A stretch of DNA of 64,000 bases from Diadema setosum (GCF_964275005.1 NC_092701.1:30877919-30941918); one strand, 5' to 3'. Positions 22,936 through 33,256 are shown, numbered from the stretch's first letter. Numbers and translations are program-made. Notes: generated from the letters alone by a model not told the origin.

Positions 22936-23676
22936 ATATGTATTTGTGAAATTGTCTATCGATATGTATCGAAATGACGGAAACACTGTACAAACGATAT
23001 GAGGGAAACACTGTACAAACAGATAAAACATTGATGTTTCGACCCGGCCTCAAATCCCTGAATTTTGAACCAAGACCCTAAAATTCCCATGGAAATTATC
23101 AACAAACAGTACATGCATAAATATTTTCTTTTTCACTGATTAAAACCTTTGACCTCTTAACCCTCAATAAAAATGCATGTATTAAAATCATCAATAATGG
23201 AGTACGAATACTGAAAAATATTGCACATGTAAAGAAACAAATGATTGTAAAAATCAGTGAGTAACTGAACTGAGCAGGGAGTAATTAAATTTCTGAACAA
23301 TAAAGTAATTGAGCTTAATTATCGATACGCATCATAAACACAATCGATTATGAATGTAAACAAACTCAAGGCGCCGTTATGGCACAACATGTGGTTCTCA
23401 AAACAAGTCTAAAGCACATCTCAAATATAAAACAATACTTCAACACAATTAACAAAACATTAAAAAACAGTGTATTTATCACAAAGGTATTGAGTGCTTC
23501 CCACCCCCCACCCACCAAGTCCAAATCAATGAACATCCAAGTTATTAAATAAAAAACAAGATATCTAAAAATCCAAAAAGTTTCAACTTACACCGAACCT
23601 ATCACAAATCCATGCATCAAAACATAAAAGAGAGAAAAAAAATCAGCACCAAACAACAAACTTATAGCATTCAGCC

Positions 23677-23704
23677 TGACCCTTGACCCTTGACCTTTGA
23701 CCCC
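23677..23704. repeat. Four TGACCY half-sites at 7-bp spacing
   Basis: TGACCC, TGACCC, TGACCT and TGACCC begin at 23677, 23684, 23691 and 23698. The spacing equals nuclear-receptor DR1 elements. It could be a chance short tandem repeat. Confidence 0.6.
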
Positions 23705-23711
23705 ACGCCCT

Positions 23712-23714
<3 letters not shown>

Positions 23715-23763
<49 letters not shown>
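23715..23763. repeat. (AT)n microsatellite
   Basis: About 24 uninterrupted AT units immediately after the TGACCY array. Confidence 0.95.
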
Positions 23764-23769
<6 letters not shown>

Positions 23770-24169
23770 CATAAAACAAATGCACACATCCACACATATA
23801 ACCTCATCACATGATTTGGTAGGCTACACAGGCTGGTCTGCATTCAACTATCAACTGGCATTCAACTATCAGCCTGGGAATGCCAGAGGTACTGTACGTG
23901 TATATAATGACATTTAAGATAAGGATGATAATCATGTTACCTCTGGAAATTCCAGATTTTTTTTTTTTTTTTTTTTTTGGTCATTTATTCAATGGAATCA
24001 ATCATATAATGGAAACAATTGGGTGTGCCATATTGTGTGCAAGAGAACTGGTGACTTAAACGTCAGCATGCTTTTACGACTGTGTGCTAGTCAGTTGCCA
24101 TAGCGACTAGGATAAACCTAAACTCATCTTACCTGCCAGATACAGTCTCTTACATTATTATTTTCACCG

Positions 24170-24175
24170 TTTATT
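24170..24175 (-). promoter_or_regulatory. Candidate poly(A) signal of gene B
   Basis: AATAAA on the minus strand, about 160 bp beyond the gene B stop codon. It is the first canonical hexamer I noticed downstream. Confidence 0.5.
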
Positions 24176-24335
24176 CTTTTTGATATACAATAATTTTTTG
24201 TAGATATTGCAAAAGCAAATGCACTGTAAAGGCGGCAGTTTTCAGCTCGAAGACGGCTAGAATGCACATATAATTATAACTGAATACAGGACTTAATTAT
24301 TAATTAGTAGGCGACGGAAAATGTAGATCAAGAAC

Positions 24336-24436
24336 CTAAGCTGCTCTGTTGGAACTTTTGGTGCTGGGCTTAGGTGCGTCACGTTTAGCATTCCTGGTGC
24401 TGTGCCCAAACGTGGTGCCATATCGGAATTTTTGAC
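24336..24436 (-). CDS. CIMIP2B: Gene B exon 7 (terminal, with stop)
   Basis: The acceptor is CGTTTCCAG. It codes GQKFRYGTTFGHSTRNAKRD and APKPSTKSSNRAA, ending in TAG at 24336-24338. The phase completes the glycine codon split at the end of exon 6. Confidence 0.9.
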
Positions 24437-27400
24437 CTGGAAACGTAAAAACATAAGAAAGTAACAACACTCAGAACTAGTGATAATGATTTATCCATCT
24501 TGTCATGATGAAACTAACACATAGGATGGAAATTAACTTCAAAATTCAGAGTGCTTTCACCTCATTACAAGAAAGTCGTGTACCATTTCTTATTGCCGAG
24601 TGAAATCACATACATTGCTATTCTTACAACACAGGGCTCCAGGTTGGTGAAGAAGAAGAAGAAGAAGAAGAAGAAGAAGAAGAAGAAGAAGAAGAAGAAG
24701 AAGAAGAAGAAGAAGAAGAAGAAGAACAACAACAACAACAACAACAACAAAAAAACAACAAACAAACAAACAAACAAACAAACAAACCCAATGAAATTGC
24801 AAAAGAAATAATAACATTTACAATCACAAACCAACATCTACATAAACAGATGCCGGACAACTGAAGCTTGTGTGAAGAAAAACACACGGGGAAAAACAAA
24901 GTAAGAAGCAAACAAATCAATATCACCCTGTCTCACAAAACCCATTAAAAACACACAGGTTGATTTTCAAGTATGCCTTAATAGTATTCAAGGGTCAACT
25001 GAGCTGATTTTGTGTGTACGGTGGTTTCTAAAAGAGTATAAACTCTTTTCTATTTTTTGGTTTTGACATTGAAGCCATTCTAGACAAACAACACAAACAT
25101 AACAAAAAGGGGGGAAAAGCACAACAGGGGCCCGTTGCATAAAACTTACCATTGAATTTCAACGGTAACTACCGTCAAAATTAGGCGTCACAGCCAATCA
25201 GCATCAAGGATTATAATATTTACCGCTAATTTGAAGACTTACCGCTAGAAAGGAGCGGTAAGTCCAACGGTAAGGGTTTTATGCAACAGGGCCCTGGAGT
25301 ACAGAAATAGAGAGGGGAGCTGGTAGAGCAAAAGGAAAATGAAAAACGAAGAAAAAAAGTCAATATGAAATATAAAGCCAAAGGGCATAGTAAGATGGGG
25401 TCCATAGCAAAACTGGCCACAGAAACATGTGGCTTAATGTGCTCACCTGGTATGTGACCGGTGTAGTGTGGCACCAGGCCAGAGTCGACCGGATAGATGA
25501 CGGGTAGCTGTCGCCCACACAGCTTTTTGATATCCTCCAAAATCTTTTCCCTCACCGGCGGTAGTTGGGCGGCGGGCGAAGCCTTGCACTCAACCCCCTT
25601 ACCAGGGGCAGCTGCTGCAGCGTGAGAACGGAGTCTGGCCATTCGGGGGTTGGGATCGTCGGCGAAGGTGATGAGGGCGCGATTTGTGAGCATCGGGTAG
25701 CCCATCCCCGTCAATCCACGTGCATTAGGAACAAAGCCAGTGTAGCCTGCATTTTCATGGATGTTGTTAAGACAAAGACTGTCATTCTCAGCAGCATCAG
25801 AGATAAGTTTGAAATCACAAAGAAATTTAGCAACCTCTTCCCCCACCCCCACCCCCACGGCAAGTAGTTTTGATAACTTTATCCAGGGTAGCCTCTTCAG
25901 TGTCGCCACTGCTGTACAAGAGAGCCCTGCCACCATTATTACCTTTATTTCAATAGCGTTGCCAGGTACCCAGTTATCGAGAGGGACATGGTGGATACAA
26001 ACATAAGTTGTCCAAGGACTTAAGCACTGGACGGGAATTGAACTCGGGTCCTTCGATTGGGAGTCGGGGATCGCATCCACTATGCCACAGCGCCCCACTT
26101 GGATACGGGATATGCCATAAAAAGGATGGTACTTCTGGGTGGTGTGGGAATATTCAAGCAGATTTGTAATTGCGACTCATCGAAATGTTTCTACAAAGTA
26201 ACATGGGAATGATGTGTAACCGGCATACTCCACAACATATGTCGCTTTCTGTCATTCACACGTCACCACAGAAAAAGAATGCAAATTCAGAGTTTTACAC
26301 AAGTTATATAATAGGCCTACATCTACAATTTTATCTGTTAACTCTGTCGGGCCCATCGCAGTCACTCCTCTATCATAATCATTTATCTTTATCATGCTTT
26401 TTAAATCGTAGTCTGTGATGTTAAGCTTCATGAAACAGACATAACGGACAAATCACCGTATAATTTGATAGTTCCTCGTACACACACGATATTAAAGTTG
26501 TAAACAATTTGTATGGATACGATCATTACTGGCGTTGGTACAGCCCAACATCAATTAACCACTTTCGACCTGGGTGCCTGCCCTCCCCAATCCACAACAC
26601 CATGTTATTAAAAGTAAGGCAAACAGAGACAGAGAGAGAGTAAAAACCACGACTAGACAATTCAAAACAAAAAAATTATACGGCATGGTGGTGTAGACGG
26701 AGACTCATTCAATATGTAATCCGATTCATTTTGCGATCATTGTGATCATTGTATATAGCGCCTATAGAGATACTTAAAGAAAATCTCTCTGGTAGCGCCA
26801 GAGATCTTGTCTGGCGAACTTTCGCCCACTTAAAGTCCAAAAGTGAAACCGATGTTTTGGTCCCGACTCTATAGTACGTAAGTACTGATATCGCGCCCCG
26901 AATGTCCAAGGAGTTCAAGCATGAACGCGCAAAATAACAAACATGATCTAGAAAGAAGGAAGTCGGAAACGAGTGGCTAAGGAGACATGAGGAATCGATC
27001 GGTCACGTGTATCATGTCACATGCAACTTTCATTTTCGCAAGAAGTTGGCCCCGAACTTGGTTAAAAGCCAATATATATATATATACAGTGTACATCCGA
27101 TTGGAAGCAAATACGATGTCCACAAAAGGTCACACGAGGACATAAAAAGGGGTGGTATAGTTTTGGTTCAGATGGTGCCCATTTTAAGAGGACCACTTTG
27201 TTTTCCCATGTTTTTGGATATCTCAGCCATTTCAAAACCGATTTTCATCAAATTTTAATTCATCTTAAAATGTTTTATTCATATCACTCATGTATGCACG
27301 TTAATATTATAAGCGGTCTCTAATCATCTTGAACAAAATCGATATCATTCCTTAAACCATAATTTATAGACAGTTACTATATGTATTACAAAATAACCCT

Positions 27401-28337
27401 TCGCAAGATCTTCGTGCTAACATTTTTTCTTTATTTTCCTTTCCTAAAAACCCGCATGTCGTTACTCTCTCTCTAAAACTGAAGGCAACGATCTTGTCTA
27501 CAATGTGTCACTGTACTCACTGACAATTCAATTCAAAATGATTTTATTTCCATATAAAGTAATACAAAGTAATATACATAACGCTTACATGAATACATAA
27601 CACCAAAAGGAACTTTCAATCACGTAATTTTCAACAAAACATGAATACAAGTATCATAATGATATCAACGCTGGTTTGGATAAATAAACAAGTAAGCAAT
27701 ACAATCTTAATTTATAACTTTACATGGAAAAGAGGAATTCACAAGAAAAGCATAGCTTGTAAAATGTGTGAATTACTCTATCAGTCGTGATTGGCATTGA
27801 CAATCGTGATTGCATTGACATACTTTCTTATAAAATTACCTGACATGAAAAACTTCTGCGGGTTTGAATCACTCATGTAGTACGGGGAGAGCGAGTGCTC
27901 CGTCTTCTTCTTGGACGTGAAATTGAAGCGACCGCTCTTTGCTCCGGGTACCTTGCTGAGAGGAGAGGTTCGAGTGGGTTTGAACGACACTCCCTGAAAG
28001 AAGAATAACGAAAGACAATCAACTTTATTATACATTTGGTTGCATCCACTGTCATGTGTTGAAAACCCTTTATTCAGTAATCTCTTCTGACTTCGTTATT
28101 AATAATCGTTATCGGCAAAAATAATTTTTTGCCTTCGTCGTTGTCACAATCATCATCTTCGTCATTTTTGCCAACATCAATATCATGCTCATCAAAATAT
28201 CCACCATCACTGCTAATAAACTCGTCGTCGTCGCAGTACTCACCGTGTAACTTTCCACCTCATTCACCATACAATACGATGTAACCAACCTTTCTCTTTT
28301 CAAAAATAATACGCCAGTTCGGATGTGGGGAAAACAA

Positions 28338-28376
<39 letters not shown>

Positions 28377-31300
28377 CACACACAAACACACGCAAAGACT
28401 TTGTAATGAAATAAACAATGAAAATATTATGTTGCGCTTCAAATATCAATCGAATGGTTGAGATTTCTGTAAGTGCAACATTGATACGTCATCACAATTT
28501 ATCGTCCGGCAAAAGACTGTGCTAAATGGCATTCAGCATTTTGCTCATTGCTTTGCGTCCGTCATCCAGTGAAGATTAGTCCTCTTTCTATAGTCATGTC
28601 TCCCTTTTTTTTTTTTTTTTTTTTTTTGCTTTTAACATCTTTCTCTCTCTCTCTCCCTTCTTCCTTCGCATGATTTAATGACATCAGCGATAACTATCTA
28701 ATTTATCAGTATCACTGTAATATTGTGCGAGATGATGGTGATAGTAATACTTTTCTTATCATTATCATCATTTTTTTTTTATTACATGCATTATAGCTTT
28801 GCTTTAATCATCATTAACATAAGGTGTGGTGTCACCTCTGGAGATTTTGAGGCGTCCAGTTTTCCCGCCTGAATGCACTGGATGGTCTTCATGTCGTCTT
28901 TCTTCTTCCTCTCCACCTGCTGGTCGCTTTCAAAGTTGGACACGGCGTCGTGACAGATCACCGCGTAGCGATTACCGTAGAAGTGTTGCGATTTCGGTAT
29001 GTATCCTGCGATGAGTACAGTAAATGGTGTTGGTTATATAGGGCGGTAGCATCATTGTAACAACGGAAAATAATGGAGCATGCAGCGTGGCTGCTGTGCT
29101 TAAAGGGAATGTACAGTACTGGTTGAGGTGAGGGATTCATGTTTTGAACATTTCTAAGTGAGATAATGAGAAACCTGTTATGAAATTTGAAAGAGCATGT
29201 AATTTTAACTCTTTATGTGCCATGGTGAAAACCCACTGTGTGCCATGTTATTCTGAGACACGAAGGTAGTCATGCTTTGAGAAAGAATTCTGTTTTTCTA
29301 ATTTGTATAACCTCTACAAATTTCTGTTAAGATGGGCATTATAGTAGGCAAAGTTAAAGAGGAATACCAAACTTTGTTTCGATATGAATTTTATGACGAA
29401 TCTATTTTCAATTTCTCTTTCGAATGACCAGTTGCTACATTACTGTATAGGCATGACTTTTGCACATAAAACCGTGACAGAAATTTAGAATGTACGAGCA
29501 AATCTAGTTGGGAACACCGCTTGATAGTCAATCACCATGTAAAATGCAAGCCGTATATAGGAGGAACATAAGCACGAAAAACGCTTTCATTGTGCCACGG
29601 GATTAGCAGTGATTAGCGATTTATCGATCGGTTTTGGCGGCTTTGTTTGTTGAGCAGAATATGCGAAGTTGGCACGCCGTCGACTGAGCCGGACGTGCGA
29701 ACGTGGCACATAAAGAGTTAAGAAGGATTCAACATGTATTTGATGAAAATTGGTTTTGAATTGGCTGAGATATCAAAAAAGTGATAATAATAAAAGGCGA
29801 CAGGCCACAACTTTATTAGGATCTCTTTGTTTCACCTTGTTTTTGGATATCTCAGCCATTTCAAAACCGATTTTCATCAAATAAACTTTTGATACCCTTT
29901 AAGAATTGCATGCTCTTTGACATCTCATAGAGTGGTTTCTGAATATCTCGCAAAACGTTAAAAGCTAAATCCTCACCTCGACCAGAACTGTACACACCCT
30001 TTAAGACATATGCTATCAGGGTTTACACGGTTCACGGATTACGTAATTTGGAGATGCCCACTAAAGGCATTATTTACCATTTGCAGAATGAAACAAAACT
30101 CCAGTTTACATGGTTTAGTGCTTCAAAATAGTTCTAAAATGTGAGTTAGGGACAGAAACCACCAATGTAAAAACGTTAATCAGTGCAATAAATGTTAGGT
30201 ACTCCTATATGTACAAAATGTGAACAATAGTTATAATAAAAATGTTTCTATACTTAAATGTCTACAGGTATGGTTTATTGACATGATTGAAAAAAACAGT
30301 GGTATCTCCCTATATTTCAGGCTTTACTGCAAAATGTTATCATGGCAGGATGTTTTGTGATACAACTGACCTACACTAGCATCACATATGATATCTGGAA
30401 CATTTTTTTTTTTTTTTTTTGATTACTGCTTCCAACGGTATACAGTACCTTTAAATACACTTTAAAAAAAATCAATTCAAATTATTATTATATTTCCTAC
30501 AGTAATACAAGACAATAACCATAACGCTTACATGAATAAAAAAAAAAAAAAAAAAAACTCTGTATCTACTGAGCTCTTCCTGTTGAGAAATTAACCATAC
30601 CACAACTCTGCCTATACATATGCAGACATGGAAAACGAACATTGTGAATTTCGCTCTTACACTTTACAAACAATAAACCTACACCAAACAGTACTGGTCA
30701 ATATTATCCCTATATTTGCATTGCTCCTCTTAACGTAGCGAGAAGTGATCCAGTCGATGTGATGATTACATCAAGACGTGACACTACGAAAGTAAAATGT
30801 ATACTATTTACACATCATTTAAAGACATTATTTACCATTGGAAGATGAAACAAAAACCCATCTTTAGTGCTTCAAAATAATTCTAAAATGTGAGTCAGGG
30901 ATAGAAACAACAAAATTAATAATGTAAAATGCTTGTCAGTACAATCAATGTTAAACATTGTTAAATAAAATGTGAACAATAGAACAAATAGCATAAATCG
31001 TCGACAGTTATGCTATTCATTGAGAAAAATAGTGATACAGTATCTCCTTAAAGGCTTTATAGCGATTTCTTTTTTTAATATTTGGTACTACATGTATGTT
31101 CTGTGATTCAACTGTCCTACACATATGCCTCGGCATAATGTGATAACTCGAACATTCTTTTTTTTTCTAATCACTGCTTTCAATGTCAACAATATACCTT
31201 TACAGCTGTCATGCGCGATCCCACAGACAACCAAAATAAGTCATCCTTATTTTATATCTGTTAGAGTCCATTTCTCTCTCTCTCTCTCTCTCTTAATTCC

Positions 31301-33067
31301 TGTAATGTTAAAGAAAATCATCTATTAGAACGACAGCAGCAACAACATAACAAGTCTTAAGATTCATTCAGCTGAGACTTTACCTACTTAATGTGATACC
31401 AGAACAGGGTAGTGAACAGAAAAAAAAAAATGTTTGCGAGAATTCCATCGGTGCACCCCTGGAGAAACATTAGTATAGCAAGACAGACAGACAGACAGAC
31501 AGACAGCGTGCGTCACGCAACATATATAGCTTACATACTGACCTGTGTACCCTGGGACCATCTGTTCGGTGAATTTCTGGTCCCCGAAGCTGGCTTTCCG
31601 ACTTTGAAGCAGCGCCGGGCGCCCAGCAGATATCTCACGATCTGGCAGCAATAAATTTGAGAAAGGAAAGAATGGAACAAAGATATATATATCATAACAG
31701 GTAAACATACCTCCCAAGTATCCACCACAACAGAGAATAGAGGAACAGGTATTAACAGAAACAGGGAAGTAGAAGACCCGAAGTGATTAAACGTCCATCA
31801 GTAAGCATGTTGCTTGCGTTGAAATGAACTCCATCACCAGCATCCCATTGTGTTGTTCAAATCATTGTTGATTCAGTTGATTACCGCCCATAATTGACAG
31901 TTCTTCATAAACATTTCATGTCTAAAAAGATTTAACAAACGATCGCATTTATTTTGTTTTCGATTCATTTTGCTTCCTTATTTTTTCCCCCGGCTCTATT
32001 TATTCTGATCTTGCTATACGATTTTGTCTGAATGGTCATGTATTTCTCGCTTCCCGTCCTCTTCTCATTCTTTACTATCTATTCTTCACCTTCATTCACA
32101 CTCTCCTCTTCTTTTCCCTTCTTTTCCTGTTTCTTCGACTTACTAGGCTTCTTTCTTCTGCCGATTTTGTATCTTATTCTCCATCCTTTCACACTTTCAT
32201 CCTATACTCCCCTTTCGTTAATAAATATATCTACTGATTGAAATAAATGAAGTTCAGTAGCGAAAAGTCTGACCACGCGAAGGCTGACAATACCTACTCT
32301 TCACTGACATTAATATACAATGTAACTTTCATTTCAAGTCCGTTTTGGTCATGCTTTTCTCATAATTGAATTACAGTGTTTTGGGCATACAGGACAGCAC
32401 CATTCCTATAAATGACGAATATCCTTCCGCCTTGTGGCTGCTATACAGGTAAACGGTCTTGGGCTCACCTGGGTAATCGGGTTTCGGGGGTTTGAGATCA
32501 GCGAGAAGAGTGCGGTCGGACTTCGGGACCTTGGGGTCAGTGAGAAGCCGAGTGGTGGTACGGCCAAACGTTTCGCCAATCTGGAACTTGAATTGGGGGC
32601 AAAATCCACAATACCTGTAAAAAAAAAAAGAAAAAAGGAGGAGACGAATTGAATAAAACCAAACCTTAACAAAGTGGAAAAAAGATAGGGGAATACAATT
32701 ATATCAGCCCTTCATTAACATTGGATTCTCAAAACAAAAAGAATAATGCCTCCGGCGACACTTCGTGGCGGAGGCATAAAAAAGGGAGAATAACTTGTCT
32801 GTTGCCGTCTTCAACAAGAATCTTTACGGCACTTTTGGACTCTTCGATGTAAACAGGATCGATATCATTATTATTCATTATCCTAGTTTACATCTGCCGC
32901 GTTATGCCTTCATTCGCATTGGATTTTTGTATGGAGGCTATAATGTATATTGAAAAGAATGTCACGAGAAGGAAAAAAAGAAAGAAAGACGAGACTATTC
33001 CTCACCCTGGCGTATGGTAGGGCTCGGGATTGGTCAGAACACTCTTCTCTTGTTTCACGGCTGCCAT
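24336..33067 (-). CDS. CIMIP2B: Gene B: CIMIP2B/FAM166B homologue, ciliary microtubule inner protein (7 exons, complete)
   Basis: Exons in transcript order are 33006-33067, 32469-32614, 31543-31641, 28836-29005, 27840-27993, 25447-25746 and 24336-24436. They sum to 1032 nt, 343 residues plus stop, all with GT/AG junctions. The ATG at 33067 has A at -3 and G at +4. The family hallmark is present four times: PGYCGFCP (20-27), PGYTGYIP (99-106), SGYTGFVP (210-217) and HYTGHIPG (304-311). FQIGETFGRTTTR near the N-terminus is echoed by FRYGTTFGHSTR at the C-terminus. SPYYMSDSNPQKFFMSGYTG is also characteristic of FAM166B. In vertebrates this protein sits inside the lumen of axonemal doublet microtubules, so a ciliary/flagellar structural role is expected. 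It is basic and soluble, with no signal peptide or membrane segment. FAM166A/C paralogues are less likely given the overall layout. Confidence 0.92.
24649..24787. repeat. Compound microsatellite (GAA)26-(CAA)8-(CAAA)n
   Basis: Pure GAA triplets (24649-24726), then CAA triplets (24727-24750), then AAAC tetramers to ~24787. It lies in gene B intron 6, where the transcript carries UUC repeats. Confidence 0.95.
25125..25296. mobile_element. Palindromic MITE, CAGGG(G)CCCGTTGCATAAAA ends
   Basis: The left end CAGGGGCCCGTTGCATAAAA is mirrored by TTTTATGCAACAGGGCCCTG. Inner arms carry CTTACCG/CGGTAAG motifs and the centre holds CCAATCAGC. No ORF. It lies in gene B intron 6. Confidence 0.75.
25447..25746 (-). 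CDS. CIMIP2B: Gene B exon 6
   Basis: The acceptor is AAAATGCAG and the donor CCAG|GTGAGC. It codes YTGFVPNARGLTGMGYPMLT through LPVIYPVDSGLVPHYTGHIP, with an Ala-rich spacer between. Confidence 0.92.
25925..26096 (-). mobile_element. tRNA-derived SINE
   Basis: On the minus strand the head begins GGGGCGCTG and carries an A box (TGGCATAGTGGATGC) and a B box (GAGTTCAATTCCCG) about 35 bp apart, as in RNA polymerase III tRNA promoters. The ~72-nt head (26025-26096) runs into a non-tRNA body with CTGGGTACCTGGCAACGCT. The anticodon arm is poorly formed, so it is a SINE rather than a working tRNA. The 3' limit is approximate. It is in gene B intron 5. Confidence 0.75.
27146..27262. mobile_element. 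TTAA-type MITE, internally deleted fragment
   Basis: It keeps GGTATAGTTTTGGTT from the left end joined to GGATATCTCAGCCATTTCAA and ATTTTCATCAAA from the right half of the family at 29104 and 42464. Most of the left arm and the right terminus are missing. Confidence 0.6.
27523..27600 (-). mobile_element. Retroelement 3' tail fragment
   Basis: On the minus strand TATGGAAATAAAATCATTTT precedes GAATTGAATTG. The upstream sequence (ATGTAAGCGTTATG) recurs at ~30519-30537, marking a dispersed family. Confidence 0.5.
27840..27993 (-). CDS. CIMIP2B: Gene B exon 5
   Basis: The acceptor is TTCTTTCAG and the donor TCAG|GTAATT. It codes GVSFKPTRTSPLSKVPGAKS, GRFNFTSKKKTEHSLSPYY and MSDSNPQKFFMSG. Confidence 0.9.
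28341..28390. repeat. (CA)n microsatellite
   Basis: About 23 CA units with single CG and AA interruptions; in gene B intron 4. Confidence 0.95.
28836..29005 (-). CDS. CIMIP2B: Gene B exon 4
   Basis: The acceptor is TCATCGCAG and the donor GAG|GTGACA. It codes YIPKSQHFYGNRYAVICHDA, VSNFESDQQVERKKKDDM and KTIQCIQAGKLDASKSPE; the middle is a charged, probably helical stretch. Confidence 0.9.
29104..30000. mobile_element. TTAA-type palindromic MITE, copy 2, interrupted by a nested element
   Basis: It is flanked by TTAA on both sides (29100-29103 and 30001-30004). The ends are AGGGAATGTACAGTACTGG and its inverse. Removing the nested insert and its TA duplication leaves ~384 bp, almost the length of the intact copy at 42464-42851 (388 bp). 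No ORF; in gene B intron 3. Confidence 0.82.
29208..29718. mobile_element. Nested TA-flanked element with perfect 15-bp inverted ends
   Basis: ACTCTTTATGTGCCA at 29208 is exactly inverted as TGGCACATAAAGAGT ending at 29718, flanked by TA on both sides. The host MITE copy at 42464 has the uninterrupted site ATTTTAAGAAGG. 511 bp, no long ORF, non-autonomous. Confidence 0.85.
30005..31542. other. Gene B intron 3, remaining part
   Basis: Contains dispersed repeat fragments (e.g. AATACAAGACAATAACCATA at ~30503), A/T homopolymers, a CT run at 31272-31293 and a (CAGA)n run at 31484-31506. I see no coding exon. Confidence 0.6.
31543..31641 (-). CDS. CIMIP2B: Gene B exon 3
   Basis: The acceptor is TGCTGCCAG and the donor ACAG|GTCAGT. 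It codes REISAGRPALLQSRKASFGD and QKFTEQMVPGYTG. A (TCTG)n microsatellite lies just inside the following intron. Confidence 0.88.
32469..32614 (-). CDS. CIMIP2B: Gene B exon 2
   Basis: The acceptor is TTTTTTACAG and the donor CCCAG|GTGAGC. It codes YCGFCPQFKFQIGETFG, RTTTRLLTDPKVPKSDRTLL and ADLKPPKPDYP. Confidence 0.9.
32746..32777. repeat. Hairpin fragment ATGCCTCCG...CGGAGGCAT
   Basis: An imperfect 32-bp palindrome beginning ATGCCTCCGGCGACACTTCG. Its layout resembles the hairpin terminus of the element at 11951, suggesting a solo end of a related family. It lies in gene B intron 1. Confidence 0.5.
33006..33067 (-). CDS. CIMIP2B: Gene B exon 1 (start codon)
   Basis: It codes MAAVKQEKSVLTNPEPYHTP plus two bases of a Gly codon, ending GG|GTGAGG. 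The NPxPYxTPG motif before the first GY repeat is the usual N-terminus of the family. Confidence 0.9.
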
Positions 33068-33243
33068 ATTTCTTCTTCCTTGTAAAACTTGGTCCGTTTC
33101 CTGCAGTCGAGTCCTGCCTTTTCTTAATTTTAGTGCTCTACTCGCGTAACTTGCAATGTCTGCACTTTTATCAGCAGTAATTTCAGATGTAATGATTACA
33201 AAGAGTACTCAGTAAACAAGCAACGCGGTGCGCGCGCATTCTT

Positions 33244-33256
33244 ATTGGTGACGTCA
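33244..33256 (-). promoter_or_regulatory. CCAAT box and CRE palindrome upstream of gene B
   Basis: The palindrome TGACGTCA (33249-33256) and an adjoining CCAAT (minus strand, 33244-33248) lie about 180 bp upstream of the gene B ATG. The nearby CG-rich bases (33219-33238) suit a proximal promoter. Assignment rests on motif and position only. Confidence 0.4.

Larger units (their letters stand above)
16478..24335. other. Intergenic DNA between convergent genes A and B (7.9 kb)
   Basis: It holds the gene A 3' UTR (no obvious AATAAA close to the stop), a pogo-like element, microsatellites, a small hairpin, a retroelement-type tail and a TGACCY array. No host coding exon was recognised. Confidence 0.65.

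Noticed and set aside
24565..24926. Poly-Lys, poly-Phe, poly-Leu and poly-Ser ORFs
   Set aside because: Six-frame translations of the GAA/CAA microsatellite.
26025..26096. Functional tRNA gene on the minus strand
   Set aside because: A and B boxes are good, but the anticodon arm and acceptor pairing are poor and it runs into a SINE body.
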